64,000 nt of DNA from Phoronis australis (Eukaryota > Phoronida > Phoronidae): positions 81,772 through 145,771 of the forward strand of contig NMRA01000579.1 in the NCBI GenBank assembly GCA_002633005.1. The letters run 5' to 3'. The position numbers and the translations under genes were made by a program. The notes beneath the pieces are model-generated. The model searched no databases. It had not been told where the DNA came from and saw only the letters and a program-made list of their open reading frames with translations. Shown here piece by piece: positions 51,108 to 63,200 of the stretch (the stretch's first letter is position 1; each line of letters starts with the position of its first letter).

Positions 51108-54100
51108 TTACATGGTTTCCGTCAACAATCCCACGTTAGAAACATCCTCGTCATGACTGGCTTTGGAAACGCCCTCACACACCTCAACTTCCTTTTTAAC
51201 CTTAGTCATTACACCAAAGTTTAAGCTACAATCTTCATCAATGTCAGTGTGATCGCCAATCAAATCAGCGTCATTTTTACTTGGTGTTCCATTGAGACTT
51301 GTTTCACCAAAACTGTCATGGCCAGAAGCATCTTGCCCTCTGCTCTTCTTGCTCTCTGCCAGAGGAGAGTTGTCGTCGACTTCCTTCCTTTCAACAGATA
51401 CTTCACAAGAAACCGAGTCATCATGACCTTTGACACAAGACACATGATTTTCACCTTCTGCCAAAGAAGAGTTCTGCCTTCCAACAGTCTCACAATCAAT
51501 AACACTGTTTTGAATTTTTCCTGACTCACCAGATAACTTAGAAGGATTTTGATCAACTGAGGTGGAAGTATTTGTCTTACTTCCAGGGCCTCCAACATCA
51601 ACAAATTCATCTACATTACATTCTATACTTTCCTCAGAAGCAGCTCTAAATGTATTCGATGGCTTTCCATCATCGAGATGCGGGATTTTTGAACAACTTG
51701 AACCAAGCTTTTCAGTTGCAAGTCGCCTCTTGGACCGAATGAAAGCAACTCCGTGTGTGCGCATGTGCTGTCTTAACCCTGTTTCATCAGTGAACGAACG
51801 ATAACACACCTGACATTCATAAGGGTTATCACTGTCAATCTGTTTCGGCCTCTTGCTAGCAGCTGCAACTCCAGGTAGCAAAACGTTCGTTTCCACGACA
51901 ACATCATAGTTTACGCCCACCTCTTGGTAGTATTTGTCAAGGTTCTTCACTTTGTGCACAATGAATAGATGTTTCTTCAGTGCAGGTTGAACTCTAAAGC
52001 AAGTACCACACTCCAGACATTGTATAGCTTCCTCTTCTGTCCGATGGATGACAATGTGCTCCTTGAAGCGCGTCCGATTGTCGCAGGTGAAGTCACACTT
52101 GGCACAACTAAAGACTGTCTCGCCCTCAACTCGCAGCTTTCTCACACTCTGCGGGGGGCTGTCGTTCTTGACGCAACGCTCCAACCCAGACTGCTTCTTG
52201 TCCCCGTCGCCAGCGACATCTTTGGGTGAACCGAGCGTGACGTTAACTTTTTCTACTTTATCCTCTTCTATATTGAACTTTTGAACCTTGTGTGCGCTGA
52301 CCATATGGCGTTCTAAGTTGAACCTCCTATCAAAAAGCATCGTCTTTCCAGCCTCGTGACATAGATAGCACCGGTATGCCTGACCTTTGCCCTCATGCAC
52401 ACGCTGCGTGTGCTCGCGGAGCTCTTCCGTGTTGACGTACGTCAGACCGCACAGCTGACACGAGAAATGCGGAGTGATTCCATGATCTGTCTTCAAATGT
52501 TGCCGTAGTGAATCCCACGACTCAAACACTTGGTCACATTGTTCACAATCGTATGTCTCCACTCTGTACAAGTTCTCATCAGCTAGTTGTTCCCCATCCC
52601 CAGCTCTGTCATCGCTTCCTGGCCGCGTATCCTCTGTGTCGTCTTTTAATGGCGTCTCGCTGGCAGCACCTGTTGCACTCGAACTACTCAGCCTCTTTTT
52701 CATCTGGTTTAGGTTCCTCCTCCGTTGCCACTTGCACATAATCTGATGTTCAGCCAAGTCAGAAAATTCGGCAAAGTAAACGATGCAACAGTAACGACAC
52801 ACATAAATCTCATCGTCTTCATGCTTCGATAGATGGCGCTTGAACCACTGTTGATTGTTGAACCGACGCAAACAGACTGGGCAGCCATAGCGCTTGTCTT
52901 CTTCAGACGGCGATGTCGTGATTGGCCCGTTAGATTTTGCTGGTGGTGACGATACCTTATCTGGTGATGGCCATGGGCGAATACTAGAAGTTTTAAGCTT
53001 TCCTACGGGAGGAGACCCACCTGCTGACACAGTCACACCTGTGACTCCTTGACTGCCCAAAGGATGCACAGTCTGTAGGTGGTAGATCACCTCTGGCTTA
53101 GTCATAAAGACAAACATACACTTAGGACACTTGAAGATCGTCTTCACCTGACTGGATTTTTTCTGCACCGTCAGCGACGACGTCCTGTTGGGATGACTTG
53201 CTTCTAGATGTTCTTCTAGATTTTGGCGCGACGAGTGCTCCGTGCCGCAGAAGGAGCACATTTCTGCAATGGGCGTGACGGAGTGATCCTCCTGTAGGTG
53301 TTGCTTCAGCTCTCGTTTCTCGCGGAAGTGACACGTGTGGCATATTTGACACAGGAACCTGAACTGCGACATCTGGTTCTGAATGTGTGCGGTCACATGC
53401 TTTTGATACAGGTCCTTATTTACAAGTACAGTGGGCACGGCGCACAGCAGGCACTTGTAAACAATCAGTGGACGCCAGTTCTCATCTATGACACCAGAGT
53501 GCATTGAGGAGATGTGCTTAACGCAGCCAGCTTGGTCACTGGCCTTGAACGCCAACGGGCACATAGGACACTTGTAGAACTTCTCTGTGTGCGACGCCAT
53601 AACATGGTCCACTAAGGGGCCTTGCTGCTGTTTGACGATGGAGCAGTGGTTGCAAATGAAGTAGAGCTTACGAGAATGATGTAGACATTTCTTGTGCACA
53701 TGTTTCATGAAGATCTCAAAGGTGCCAACAATCTCCTCGCCGCATTCCGGACAGACGAACGGTGCCTGTTGCGTGTGCAGTATCTTGTGTGCCTTCAGAG
53801 CGCACAGTGTTGGTAGCACTTTAAACTGGCAATACTGGTAGTCGCATACATAATGAGCTGCCACACTACCAGAAGGAGCAAAGTGATTTGCCAGGCTTTT
53901 TCTATCAGCAAAATTTGACTTACACATCTTGCACACAAACCCTTCAGTCAATTTCCCAGACTGCGTCACTGTCTCACATTCAGTTCTTTGCTTTATTGAA
54001 GACTGTTCCATTAGTGAGCCTGTGGCTGGCACTATCTTATATGTTTTATTTGATGGTTGATTACTGGATACAATCCATCCTGTCAGTGAATTCTTTGAAA

Positions 54101-57050
54101 TCTCTTTTCCTTTTGAATTCTTGCTCGCCGGAGGTTCTGCTTTGCTGGCAGCAGTTACAGGACTGCTTAACGGAGGCACAGACTCGCAGACGAGGGGATT
54201 TGGGTTGTTGGCCGGGGATTTGAGCTTACTGTCTCCTGGTCCTAGCTCGCTGGCTGAGGTTTTGGGCTTGATGGTTCGAAGTCCAGAAACCCCAACCAGA
54301 GGTACGGACATGCTGATTGGAGGCTTGGGGTTGCTTATTGGAGATACAGTGTCGCTGCCTGGGGAATTGGAGTTGTTGACTGAAAGAATGAGGTTATTGG
54401 TTCCTGGCTTGGTTATGTCAAAGGACATTAGATTAGACAGTGACTGTTTGAGGACTTCGTCGCTGTTTAAATATGAGGAGTCTTCATCAGGCGGTTTTAC
54501 GGTAACATTCCACGCGACAAGAGTGTCGATGCTCGAGAAGCACTGGAGATGAGACGACAACATGCACTTGTTGTGAACAGTCACGAACGTGCAGCAGCCG
54601 CGGCAGTAGAAGCAAATTCTGCACGTTTTACGAGACAAGTGCAGCTGGAGGCTGGAAGGGAATACAAACGACTCCCTACAATACGTGCACGAGAATGGCG
54701 TCTCAAGCTGATCTGGTGCACCCAAGGACGACACGGGCGGCGGCAATTTCACATGGTTGTGACAAGCTAGAAAAGTCTTGGTCATTTTTTGCAAGTCCTT
54801 TGGCAATTCTATGTTTGAGTCGGAAGACTTCAGTTTTACTATCTTCCTTATTTTGGGACGTGGCTTGGGGCGGGCGGCAGCTTTAACCACCTGTGGTGAG
54901 GCTGTGAGGCTGTTTGACACAGTTGAGGTCCTGGGCATGATGCGCCGAGGGGTTGATCCAGTCCTTATGTTAGACAAGCTCGCAGTTGGCACGGTGTTCT
55001 TAGACACCACTGTCTGGTGCTGCTTTTGTTGCTTTTTATTGGAAACCTGAAGATGGCGCTCCGTAACATCCCTCATGTGTCCAATATGATCTTGCTGCTC
55101 CAATGTACTGCTGTCACTGGCTGCGCTAGATGAAGCAGTGTGAAAGGTCAAGGCCGTGTTATACTCCTCGTCGACTTTCTCGGTCTTTATAACAGGTGGT
55201 AGGTTTTGTGCAGAGTCTTCAAAGGCTGAAAGAGTTAAATAACAGCTGTTAGTAAAAACAACGACTGATTTCAACCGGCTCGACAAGTTTCGGCATTTAT
55301 TAAAACACCTTCCTCTGACAGAAGAAAAAAATGGCCACCTTGCTAGGCCCAACAACAAGTAATAGTACACAGACACACAGTCAGTTACAGGCGAGTTACC
55401 GCTTTATGATACGCGTTGCACAGCGGTCTTAACAACTGAATTTGCATAAACCATGATTCACATTTGTGGCACAGACATTTGTAAGCCACGATGAAACCGA
55501 ATCCTGAGCAGTTTGGGATTTGAAATAATATGTACACAGGCATTCACAAGTCCGACACATAACTGCAGTTGCACGCTTTATTAGGACAATTGAAAGTCCT
55601 GACTTTTATATAACTGGGAAAAGCGTATGAACCCAGCTCTGCGAAAAATAAACTTTTAGTTTCGACCACTTTCCGTCATAATGGTCTGAAATCTTACTCA
55701 AAATGGAAATGCTGAGGATTTCTGGCCTTTGGGCATAGGTGGTTCAAAATGTTGGATTGACCTGGCAGGTCATTATACTCACAGAATATAGAACATAAGC
55801 AATCATGATGAAATGTTTTAGTTCTTCAAAAACCAAGAAACCTGAGAAAGGAAAATGTTGCGCTTCATATGATTACTGGTCTTGATCATAAGTTTTTAGT
55901 CCTTTTGGCACGACATTAAATTGTCGTGACGGATCGGCCCAAGTTGGCAGGCAGACAACTCTGGGCAGTCACAAAACCACAAGTTCTTCCACTCAATTAA
56001 TCTTTATTGTACTTTAATCTGACAGCATTAGGATCAGAGTTGCCTGAAGAATCAAGAAGTTTGATTTCTTTTTCTTCCCTTTTTGTGGGGACAGAAACCA
56101 AGCCAGTGATATTAGTGTATTCAGTGTATACTCCTTCAAGCCCCTATGTTCGCTTCACAGTCAAAATAGCGTTATGAGTTTGTTTTTTCAGCTCAAAGCA
56201 ATGTTAAAAAACGATGCTTAAATTGACTATGAACCGCTTTCCATCACAATAACTAACCTCTCACTCAGACCCCTTACCAATTACGAAATTGTTCCTTAAA
56301 TTCAAAATACAGTAGGTATGACTCAAGGGCTTGAAAAGAGCTGACGGCTCGTTATTGCTCTGGACCAGGCTTTGCAAGTCCATTCGCCACGGCGCACCGT
56401 GAGATTAGCTGAGCATGATCTCAAGGTATAACATGCCGTCAGCTCTTAGCAAGTTCAGAAATCTCTTTCTCTCTTTCATTCAACTGCACAGTGCTTCAGG
56501 TGACTGTCTTGTCCTGCAAATCAAAACGTCATTAAAACCTGCGCTTTCTGTCAAAAAAGCAAGTTTCGATTAAGGAACACGACAAGACCAATTTTGTAAC
56601 GGTAACTGACCCAAATGAAAACTTGCAATCTTGACGTGATTTCTGAAAAGCGGTTTTAATGCCGTTTTAAACATATTTTTCTAATTCTTAACTGGAGAAC
56701 CAAAACCAACAGCTAGAAAACAATGTACTCATGTGAAAGGATCAATGTTATGTTGAGTGATGAGACAGACCAATTTTTGAATGAACTCATTGCCATTTTC
56801 GAATTTCAAGTGGATTAATCACAACAAAATCCACAGCAATCTGACACGTTTATTAACCAGCTGAAGGATTGTTCTTGGTAACACTAAACAAACCTATCAC
56901 TGTAAGGACATTTTTCAGACCCATTTTGTAAAAGGAAAGGGCCTACGTCGATCTTCATTTTTTAGCTACCTACACTAGGCAAAGTGCAGCTTCAATAGTA
57001 CGTCACTACATAACCAACTTACCATTTCCACTACTGCTTTTGGTACTCAT
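51108..57050 (-). CDS. Large C2H2 zinc-finger protein, ZNF592/ZNF532/ZNF687-like
   Basis: Two coding exons: 57023-57050 (ATG AGT ACC ..., nine codons plus one base, donor G/GTAAGT) and 51108-55225 (acceptor TAACTCTTTCAG), together 1381 residues. The frame is also open upstream of 55225, but that extension is intron: an acceptor sits at the boundary and the joined codon (G+CC, Ala) is clean. The N-terminal 180 residues are low-complexity with an IKTE sumoylation-type site. About 17 C2H2-type fingers follow, from CTYC near 188 to CQVC near 1143, many isolated rather than in tandem arrays. The block CPECG ... KKCLHHSRKLYFICNHC ... FYKCPMCPLAFK ... YKCLLC ... FLCQICHTC matches the finger order of ZNF592 and ZNF687, which are nuclear partners of the ZMYND8 corepressor assembly. 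The tail (about 1170-1381) is acidic and Ser-rich, with a VKKE site. Family assignment is from memory of motif order; another multi-finger family is possible. Confidence 0.88.
55226..57022. other. Intron 1 (coding) of the zinc-finger gene
   Basis: The intron runs on the minus strand from donor GTAAGTTGG at 57022 to acceptor TTTCAG at 55226. It contains no recognisable gene, RNA or repeat. Confidence 0.7.
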
Positions 57051-57075
57051 TCTTGTTAAGCTTTTTATCACACGT
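57023..57075 (-). other. First coding exon of the zinc-finger gene with short 5' leader
   Basis: On the minus strand an acceptor (AAATTTTACAG) precedes ACGTGTGATAAAAAGC at 57075, and the start codon follows at 57050-57048 in the context AAGAATGAG. The exon is 53 bp, 25 untranslated and 28 coding, ending at a strong GTAAGT donor. Confidence 0.7.
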
Positions 57076-57519
57076 CTGTAAAATTTAATTAAATTAAATA
57101 GAATTACTATAAATACAAATTTCGCCAAGCACACAAATATATTTGCTCTACCCAGTTCAAAGTCAATCGATCGTAATTTGCTTTACAACTGCACACTGGA
57201 AGATCGGAAGTTGTACAGAGTGTGAGTGAGTGTATATCAGGATGTGCATCAGAAAAATACACTCGATGTGTTTTTTATCAAGGTTATGCAGCAGTGTGTT
57301 TTTAGTTGTTGCTAGTGGCTGCTAGTGTCGACTTGACAGATAGATGCTCAGTTGTTTTGTTTCGAAGTTTGAGTATTGAAACAGGAAACCCAGAATCGGG
57401 AGACAAAGGAGCGTTGAGTAGATTAAAAATACATTCAAATTTATTACTGATGACGGAACAGAATTTATAGCAAACTATTGAACAACTTATCGACTTTTCG
57501 GAAAAACCAGGAGACTTAC

Positions 57520-57582
57520 AATATGTCACTCATTGTAATTGCGAGCTTGAGGATGGAGGCGGTTTCAGAACCCAGAGTTAGC
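57520..57582 (-). other. Probable untranslated first exon of the zinc-finger gene
   Basis: On the minus strand a consensus donor ATT/GTAAGTC lies at 57519, and a TATA box sits about 30 bp upstream of 57580. A short first exon of about 60 bp joining the acceptor at 57076 would complete the 5' UTR. The exact transcription start is inferred from the TATA spacing. Confidence 0.45.
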
Positions 57583-57607
57583 CCACCAAATCTACAAGTG
57601 CGCAGCT

Positions 57608-57614
57608 TTTTATA
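57608..57614 (-). promoter_or_regulatory. TATA box of the zinc-finger gene
   Basis: TTTTATA on the plus strand reads TATAAAA on the minus strand, within GTCTATAAAAAGCTGCG. It lies at the right distance upstream of a donor-bounded candidate first exon and about 560 bp upstream of the start codon. Confidence 0.5.
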
Positions 57615-57619
57615 GACCA

Positions 57620-60050
57620 AGAAAATGTGCGTGAGGAGTCTAAAACATGGAAGACGTAATAGAACAGCCCTAGAAGTTGAGTCAACTAAGAAAGTGGCAC
57701 GAAGCTGTAACTCATAATTCAGAAAGGGAGGGCGCCCCCCGTCACATTTCTAATTTCAATTTAAATTCATTGGGCAATGTACACTAGAAACTGTAATGGC
57801 TTCTTTCTCAGTGAAATTTTGTAGTTCTTGCTGAATCTGTAGTGAGGTGCAACATTCTGCATACACCTCTTTCATGGCTGAGAGCACAAAAGTACCTTTG
57901 GCTAGACCTAATTTCTAATTCTGAAGATGGGCAAGAGTTGATAGAAACGAAACACAGTTTCCCTAATTCAAAGAACATTTTGAGACATTGAGCATTTTTG
58001 GAAGTCCCACGCTTCAGTAACAGTTAAGATTTGGTCGTGGCTGTTGAACATAGTCCGAAATGTTTTGGGTGCACTTCGCCTCACTAACATGTTATGTAAA
58101 TTTTTATCAAGATCACACTGTCTTGGAATTATTTTTTCTTTAATGACGACAAATTGCCAAATAGTTGCAATATTAATGTGGTGACATCAATTTGAGAAAT
58201 TAATCTTTGATTATTGGTTAACTGTTTGAAGGAGAGATAATTGCCAGACTTTAGGTCTCACATGCCTCCATGGTTCAATTCCAATTGACATTTGGAGTAC
58301 AGTGTACAATTAAAATTTCTTTTTTATGTCAAATGTACCTCTAATTTTCAAATTCGCCAAATCCCAATATCAAAGTGAAAATTTGACAGCAAACTTGCAC
58401 GCAAAGATCTACACAACTCCAGTTATTTTGAAGTGTGCTGTCTCCATCTCAACCTGTCTAGCACATGAATGACTCCCTGTACTCAGTAACACTCTGTAGA
58501 ATTCCGTTTGATCTCGAGCACGATAAAATTAATGGAAGTCAGGTGTCCACTGGGTTTGATGATTTATCATTGCAAAAACGCAAGATCAGTCCTAGTAAGA
58601 ATTATTATCACCCTTATATAGCAAGCGAAGAATATGATCACAATAGTTTTCCTTGAGCTAGCGTACACTGAACTTTAACAGCACAGTTCTCCATTACGTT
58701 GAATGGATGTACAATAGAATCGCTTCACAACAAACCCCATTTCTTACGTTTACGCGCTTCTCCACTTCAGAAATCAAATTTTCTCTTATGAAAAATATCT
58801 TTTCGACACTTTAATTTTAATGAACACGGATATATAACATTCACATGGTTAACATGTCAGTACCAATTTCGACATCTCAGCAGGTAACCGTACTAGTCAT
58901 CAACTTACAGTGAACCAGCGTGAGCAAAGCTAAACATTCATCATGTGCCAGTGCAGACTCTTGCATTTCATATTTGTGCACATTGCGTGTGGTACAAGCT
59001 CATTATTCATTGCACATAACGTTACTATGAAAATAGCAAGTAAACGGTTATGTTTCAGATTTTCTCTAAAATGTTGATTCGAATACAGCAAACCTGGGTT
59101 ACAAAGAGAACATATACCCTGTAATGTTTGTTGTAATGAGGTTCGACTGTATCAGAAAGTCTTAGCTAGCCGGGTAAATTGTTCGACTTAAGATGAATTG
59201 AAGATGCATCTACGGCCCTTAAAGGTATCCCTCTGGGTTTGTAAGATGCTTGTACTGACAGGACTTTGATAGTTTAGCCAGAGTGATGATAATTTGAAGA
59301 AAAATGTTCAACACACACATGGCATATTAAAATGAGTGGAGTGTCTATTGCGGCAGTGTGGTCCATAATTATCATGTCAGCCCATTTCAAACTCAACTCG
59401 ATGATGTCATTTTTCATGAGGCACAGCTTTACGTCAGCATAGCCATATAGGAATGCATATGTACTAGTACCAGTGCACTCAATATTAAAATCTTAAGTGT
59501 ATGCTAAGTTAAAGTTATTGACGAATTATACAGATAAAAATGACACGTATATGCTACGACTCAATAAGTTATGTTTATTATGTGAATAAGGGGGGATTCT
59601 AAATGATGCAAAAACAAGTATGTCAATTGTATGAAGATGAGTATATTTTTGTTATCAGCTGAGTGCCAACTATTAATTATAAACGTAAAAGAAGATTATG
59701 TCGTTGGCATTAATGTTTGCGGTTCACCTACTGCAAAACAACTGTATAAAACAAAATATTAGCAACAGCAATTTAAAACAGTCTCAATCTACAAGAGACA
59801 TACAAAGCACAGAAGCCATGTTGAAATATTGATTCAAAATGGCTACTCAAGAACACATAACCCAAGCAAACATTTACTCATATAACCACTAGTAACAGGT
59901 ACCCATCTGTCAAACATTCATAACATTTCCCAGACTTACCAAAGAATAAGTTGCTTTATAAAACTAAATTGCAACAGAATGCTTTTATTTTTCTGTGCAC
60001 CCAAGCCCTGTGCCTTTGACCAAGCCATGCCTGGGACTTACAGATGTGTA
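57620..60050. other. Intergenic space between divergent genes
   Basis: About 2.4 kb between the zinc-finger promoter and the JmjC gene. I see no exon, RNA or clear transposon. A short open frame at 58465-58656 has no recognisable similarity. Confidence 0.5.
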
Positions 60051-60058
60051 TCACGTGA
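60051..60058. promoter_or_regulatory. E-box (TCACGTGA) upstream of the JmjC gene
   Basis: A palindromic TCACGTGA, the preferred site of USF/TFE-type basic helix-loop-helix zipper factors, lies 155 bp before the JmjC start codon. Its role as a promoter element is inferred from position. Confidence 0.3.
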
Positions 60059-60213
60059 CATGTTAGTGTACCCACAATGCACCTGGAATACACATGTTAG
60101 TTCATGGGTCGGTAGTCGGGCATACATGAGGAAACGACAACAAAAGAAGTGTGCAGTGAACCCAACACAGCTATAACTGTGTCGGCACCAGCTCTGACTG
60201 AGTAGACTGCAAT

Positions 60214-63200
60214 ATGGTGGCTTTTGCGCTCTGTTTTATTGACGTTTTGTTGTTCATTGCTCCGACGTTGTGCGCCTCGGATGTGGAGTCTCCGGCGGAA
60301 TACGTTAGCGTTGCCGGAGTTGATGATCCACCCGGTCATTTGAAACCACTGGGGTCCCACAGGCCGCCTGAGTCACCAATCGACGTCATCGACTATACCC
60401 CTGACCCAGTATGGTTTTATGAAAATTACGTTAAACTCGGCAAACCATTGCTAATGAAGGGTCAAGCAACCAAAATCCCCGCGTTTCATCTGTGGACGGA
60501 CGACTATCTCAGGTAGGCCTGTTGTATTTAATTAACGTTGCAGTTGTGAAGGGGGTTATGTTCATTGGTCATAACCATCTGTTCCATCTGTACGACTTTG
60601 AGTATGTTACAGATATGTCTTTGCATGGGAAATTTTTAGAACACCTGTGTTTTGACGGGCATCAGAGACAGATATCTACTGTAGCGTAACACTATGCAGT
60701 CATACTAGACTAGTCATAGACTGGTGCCACTGTCTTGAACTGGTCACTGTGTAGACTATGGCCTTCCCACAAGCCATCCATATGCTGAAAATTTTTCGGC
60801 GAAATTTCCACCTCACACTGATCAAACCATCATCGTCATGTTGCAATAAGTATCTTTTGCACGTAAGCAGTTGGTGTCTTTAAGTCTTCCCAACTTGAAC
60901 AAAAAATACTCCTGCAATCAAACTTTTTTGAGTAGTCCTCCATTCAGTCGCAACTGGCCATTTTTGCATTGTTCGCGCCAGAGGATGTGGCGTCATTTTT
61001 GTGTTTAAAGACCCTGAAAAAGAGATGGAGTGGAGTACATGCAACTTAAATGTCAGAACACTTGCACATTTTCGCACTATTCAGATAGACCATGATATAA
61101 GAGCTGAACCAGTTTCATCAACTAAGTAATGAGGCCGCTATTCGCTATTCAGTGATTGCCTAGTTCTTTAAATCGGGGATTCATTATATGCAACTAGTAG
61201 TGCCCACAATTTGTTGTCATGTCCTTAATGATAATTGCTGGTTTCATGTTTGTTTTCTCTTGTAAAAAAAAATCAAGATAGTGTTCAAACTGAGATAACT
61301 GGACCACATGCCCAAATGTTACATGTTAAGGTTTTGTTAACTTTCAGGTATCTGGGTCTAATTTTTATACTTTAAATTTTTTTGATATTTGCTATTTTAC
61401 TGTTTGAGAACTCAATATAAATGTGTATTATTGCAAACTTGGACTAGAAACTCATATGCCTAAACCGTAATTGTGCTTGAGCGCAGACTGTTATCGATAT
61501 ACTTATCTTGAGTTCGTTTAAGTCAAACTTAACTTAGAGTACGGTTTTGACCCTGATGTTAATTGAACAATACAGAAGTTTAGTACGGACGAAAGTAGAT
61601 AAAATTGACCAAGTTAGTGCTTTCTTATTTTTCAGTGAAAAGTTTGGCCAAACTAAAATCCAGGTTGAAGTTGGAAAAAAAGAAAATCGTGAAGATGATG
61701 TCCTAAATGTCAAACTGGACAGTTTCCTCAAATACTATGTGAAAAAAAATATTTATATGGTGCAAGATCTCACAGACCCTATGAAAAGTAAGTCAGTGAT
61801 GTTAAATTTTCAAATTTTTTAGGGATAACTTTGGTAAAACTCTAACGACTGTGGAAACCAAGAAAAAAGAAACGCGTGACCCCAATGACGGTCTCTACGT
61901 TAAGCTGTCGACTTTTCTCGATTACTATCGCCACAAAACTATATACATGGTACAGGACCTTACACCCGAGATGATGAGTGAGTACCTGTGGTAAAAGTTC
62001 TTCCTTTTTGGGGGACTGAGAAACAATTACTTAAGGACCCAGGTGAGCACGAAACCATGGTTGAAAACTTTAAACTAAAATAAATCAAGGTAATGCCCCC
62101 TGCTGGAGTAATAGTGAACTACTTTCGGTTTACGACTTAATGATGTGAATGCTAATAAAAGAAACATTTTGAAACAAACAGTTCCACCCCAAAGCATAAA
62201 CCAAGACTTCAAATTGCAAAGGTGGTGCCTGCATGGGACTTTAAACTGCTGTTTACACTTTTAAAAGATTTCGAGCCTGAAGTTTAATTTGTTAAATTTT
62301 GTTTGAAGGCAGTTATAACAGTGTGAACCATGGTTAAGTAATTAAAAAAGTTTTTGATCAGTTTTGGAGATGTTTCTTAGTCCACAGCATGTTGTGTCCT
62401 AAATGAATTTTTCTATGTTTCTGCTGGAGATTTATTTATACTTTTTATCATTGACCATACCTAGGCGGGTGTTATTGTAGTTTATCAAATGAACATAACA
62501 GTTGGCTGTAAACAGTAATTGCACAGATGTCGAGTCCTCAGTAACTCAGTGGTGAGAGCACTAGACCGGCAATCCAGAGACCTGTGGTTTGTTTCCCAGT
62601 GGGGGTTCCTGATTTTTCTGTGTTTATTTGACATATTTCACTTCTGGCGAACCTCAGCGTCTTTATATTTGTTATTGATGTTGTTTGACCTAGAATTTTG
62701 TAAGACCGCTAAAATTCAAACTAACCCAATTTTGTTGACGTCATACATGGAAGCAAGACATGAACTTTGATCCAAGGATGAAATTCCCAAACAAGTGTGT
62801 CGTTGTATTCTCTACAATAATCGCAAATCAATTTTTTTCAGAAACGGTGATTGAATGTCCATGGTTATTGCAAGGAGTTGTGACTTGGGGGAGGTCAAAG
62901 GTCATGATATGTTATGATGAAAAAGATTGGTTTAGAAGCATGCGCGCACCAATTTTTGAGAATGTGTACCTTTTACTAAGATTCACTTGGTGCGTTCAGA
63001 GCTATGAATTGCGCATTCGTCGACTTTTGATAGTTCTTGCTTTTTGGTGGACTTTTGTCTCGTATTCTACTTTATTTCGTAGTTTTTGGTTTTCTGAGGC
63101 AGACCTTTTTGTCTACTTCGCCAAATGGGGGGGGGGGCTCGTTTGAGCCACCCCTGGCTGTGCACATGAGAAGTGACGAGAATATTGCAAAACGATGTCT

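Noticed and set aside
53888-54770. Several plus-strand open frames over the zinc-finger exon
   Set aside because: They are antisense shadows of the 4.1-kb coding exon.
55226-55376. Upstream extension of the zinc-finger frame starting MSVYYY
   Set aside because: A consensus acceptor lies at 55226 (minus strand), and a first coding exon at 57023-57050 joins in frame, so this extension is intron sequence.
62526-62600. Functional tRNA-Ala(GGC)
   Set aside because: No paired acceptor stem, a B box with substitutions at key positions and a C in place of the usual U before the anticodon.
62842-62875. Candidate exon between JmjC exon 2 and the exon at 63458 (acceptor TTTTTTTCAG, reading KTVIECPWLLQ)
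   Set aside because: Direct joining of exon 2 to 63458 restores the expected family sequence and frame. The candidate has no convincing donor and would insert residues not expected there.
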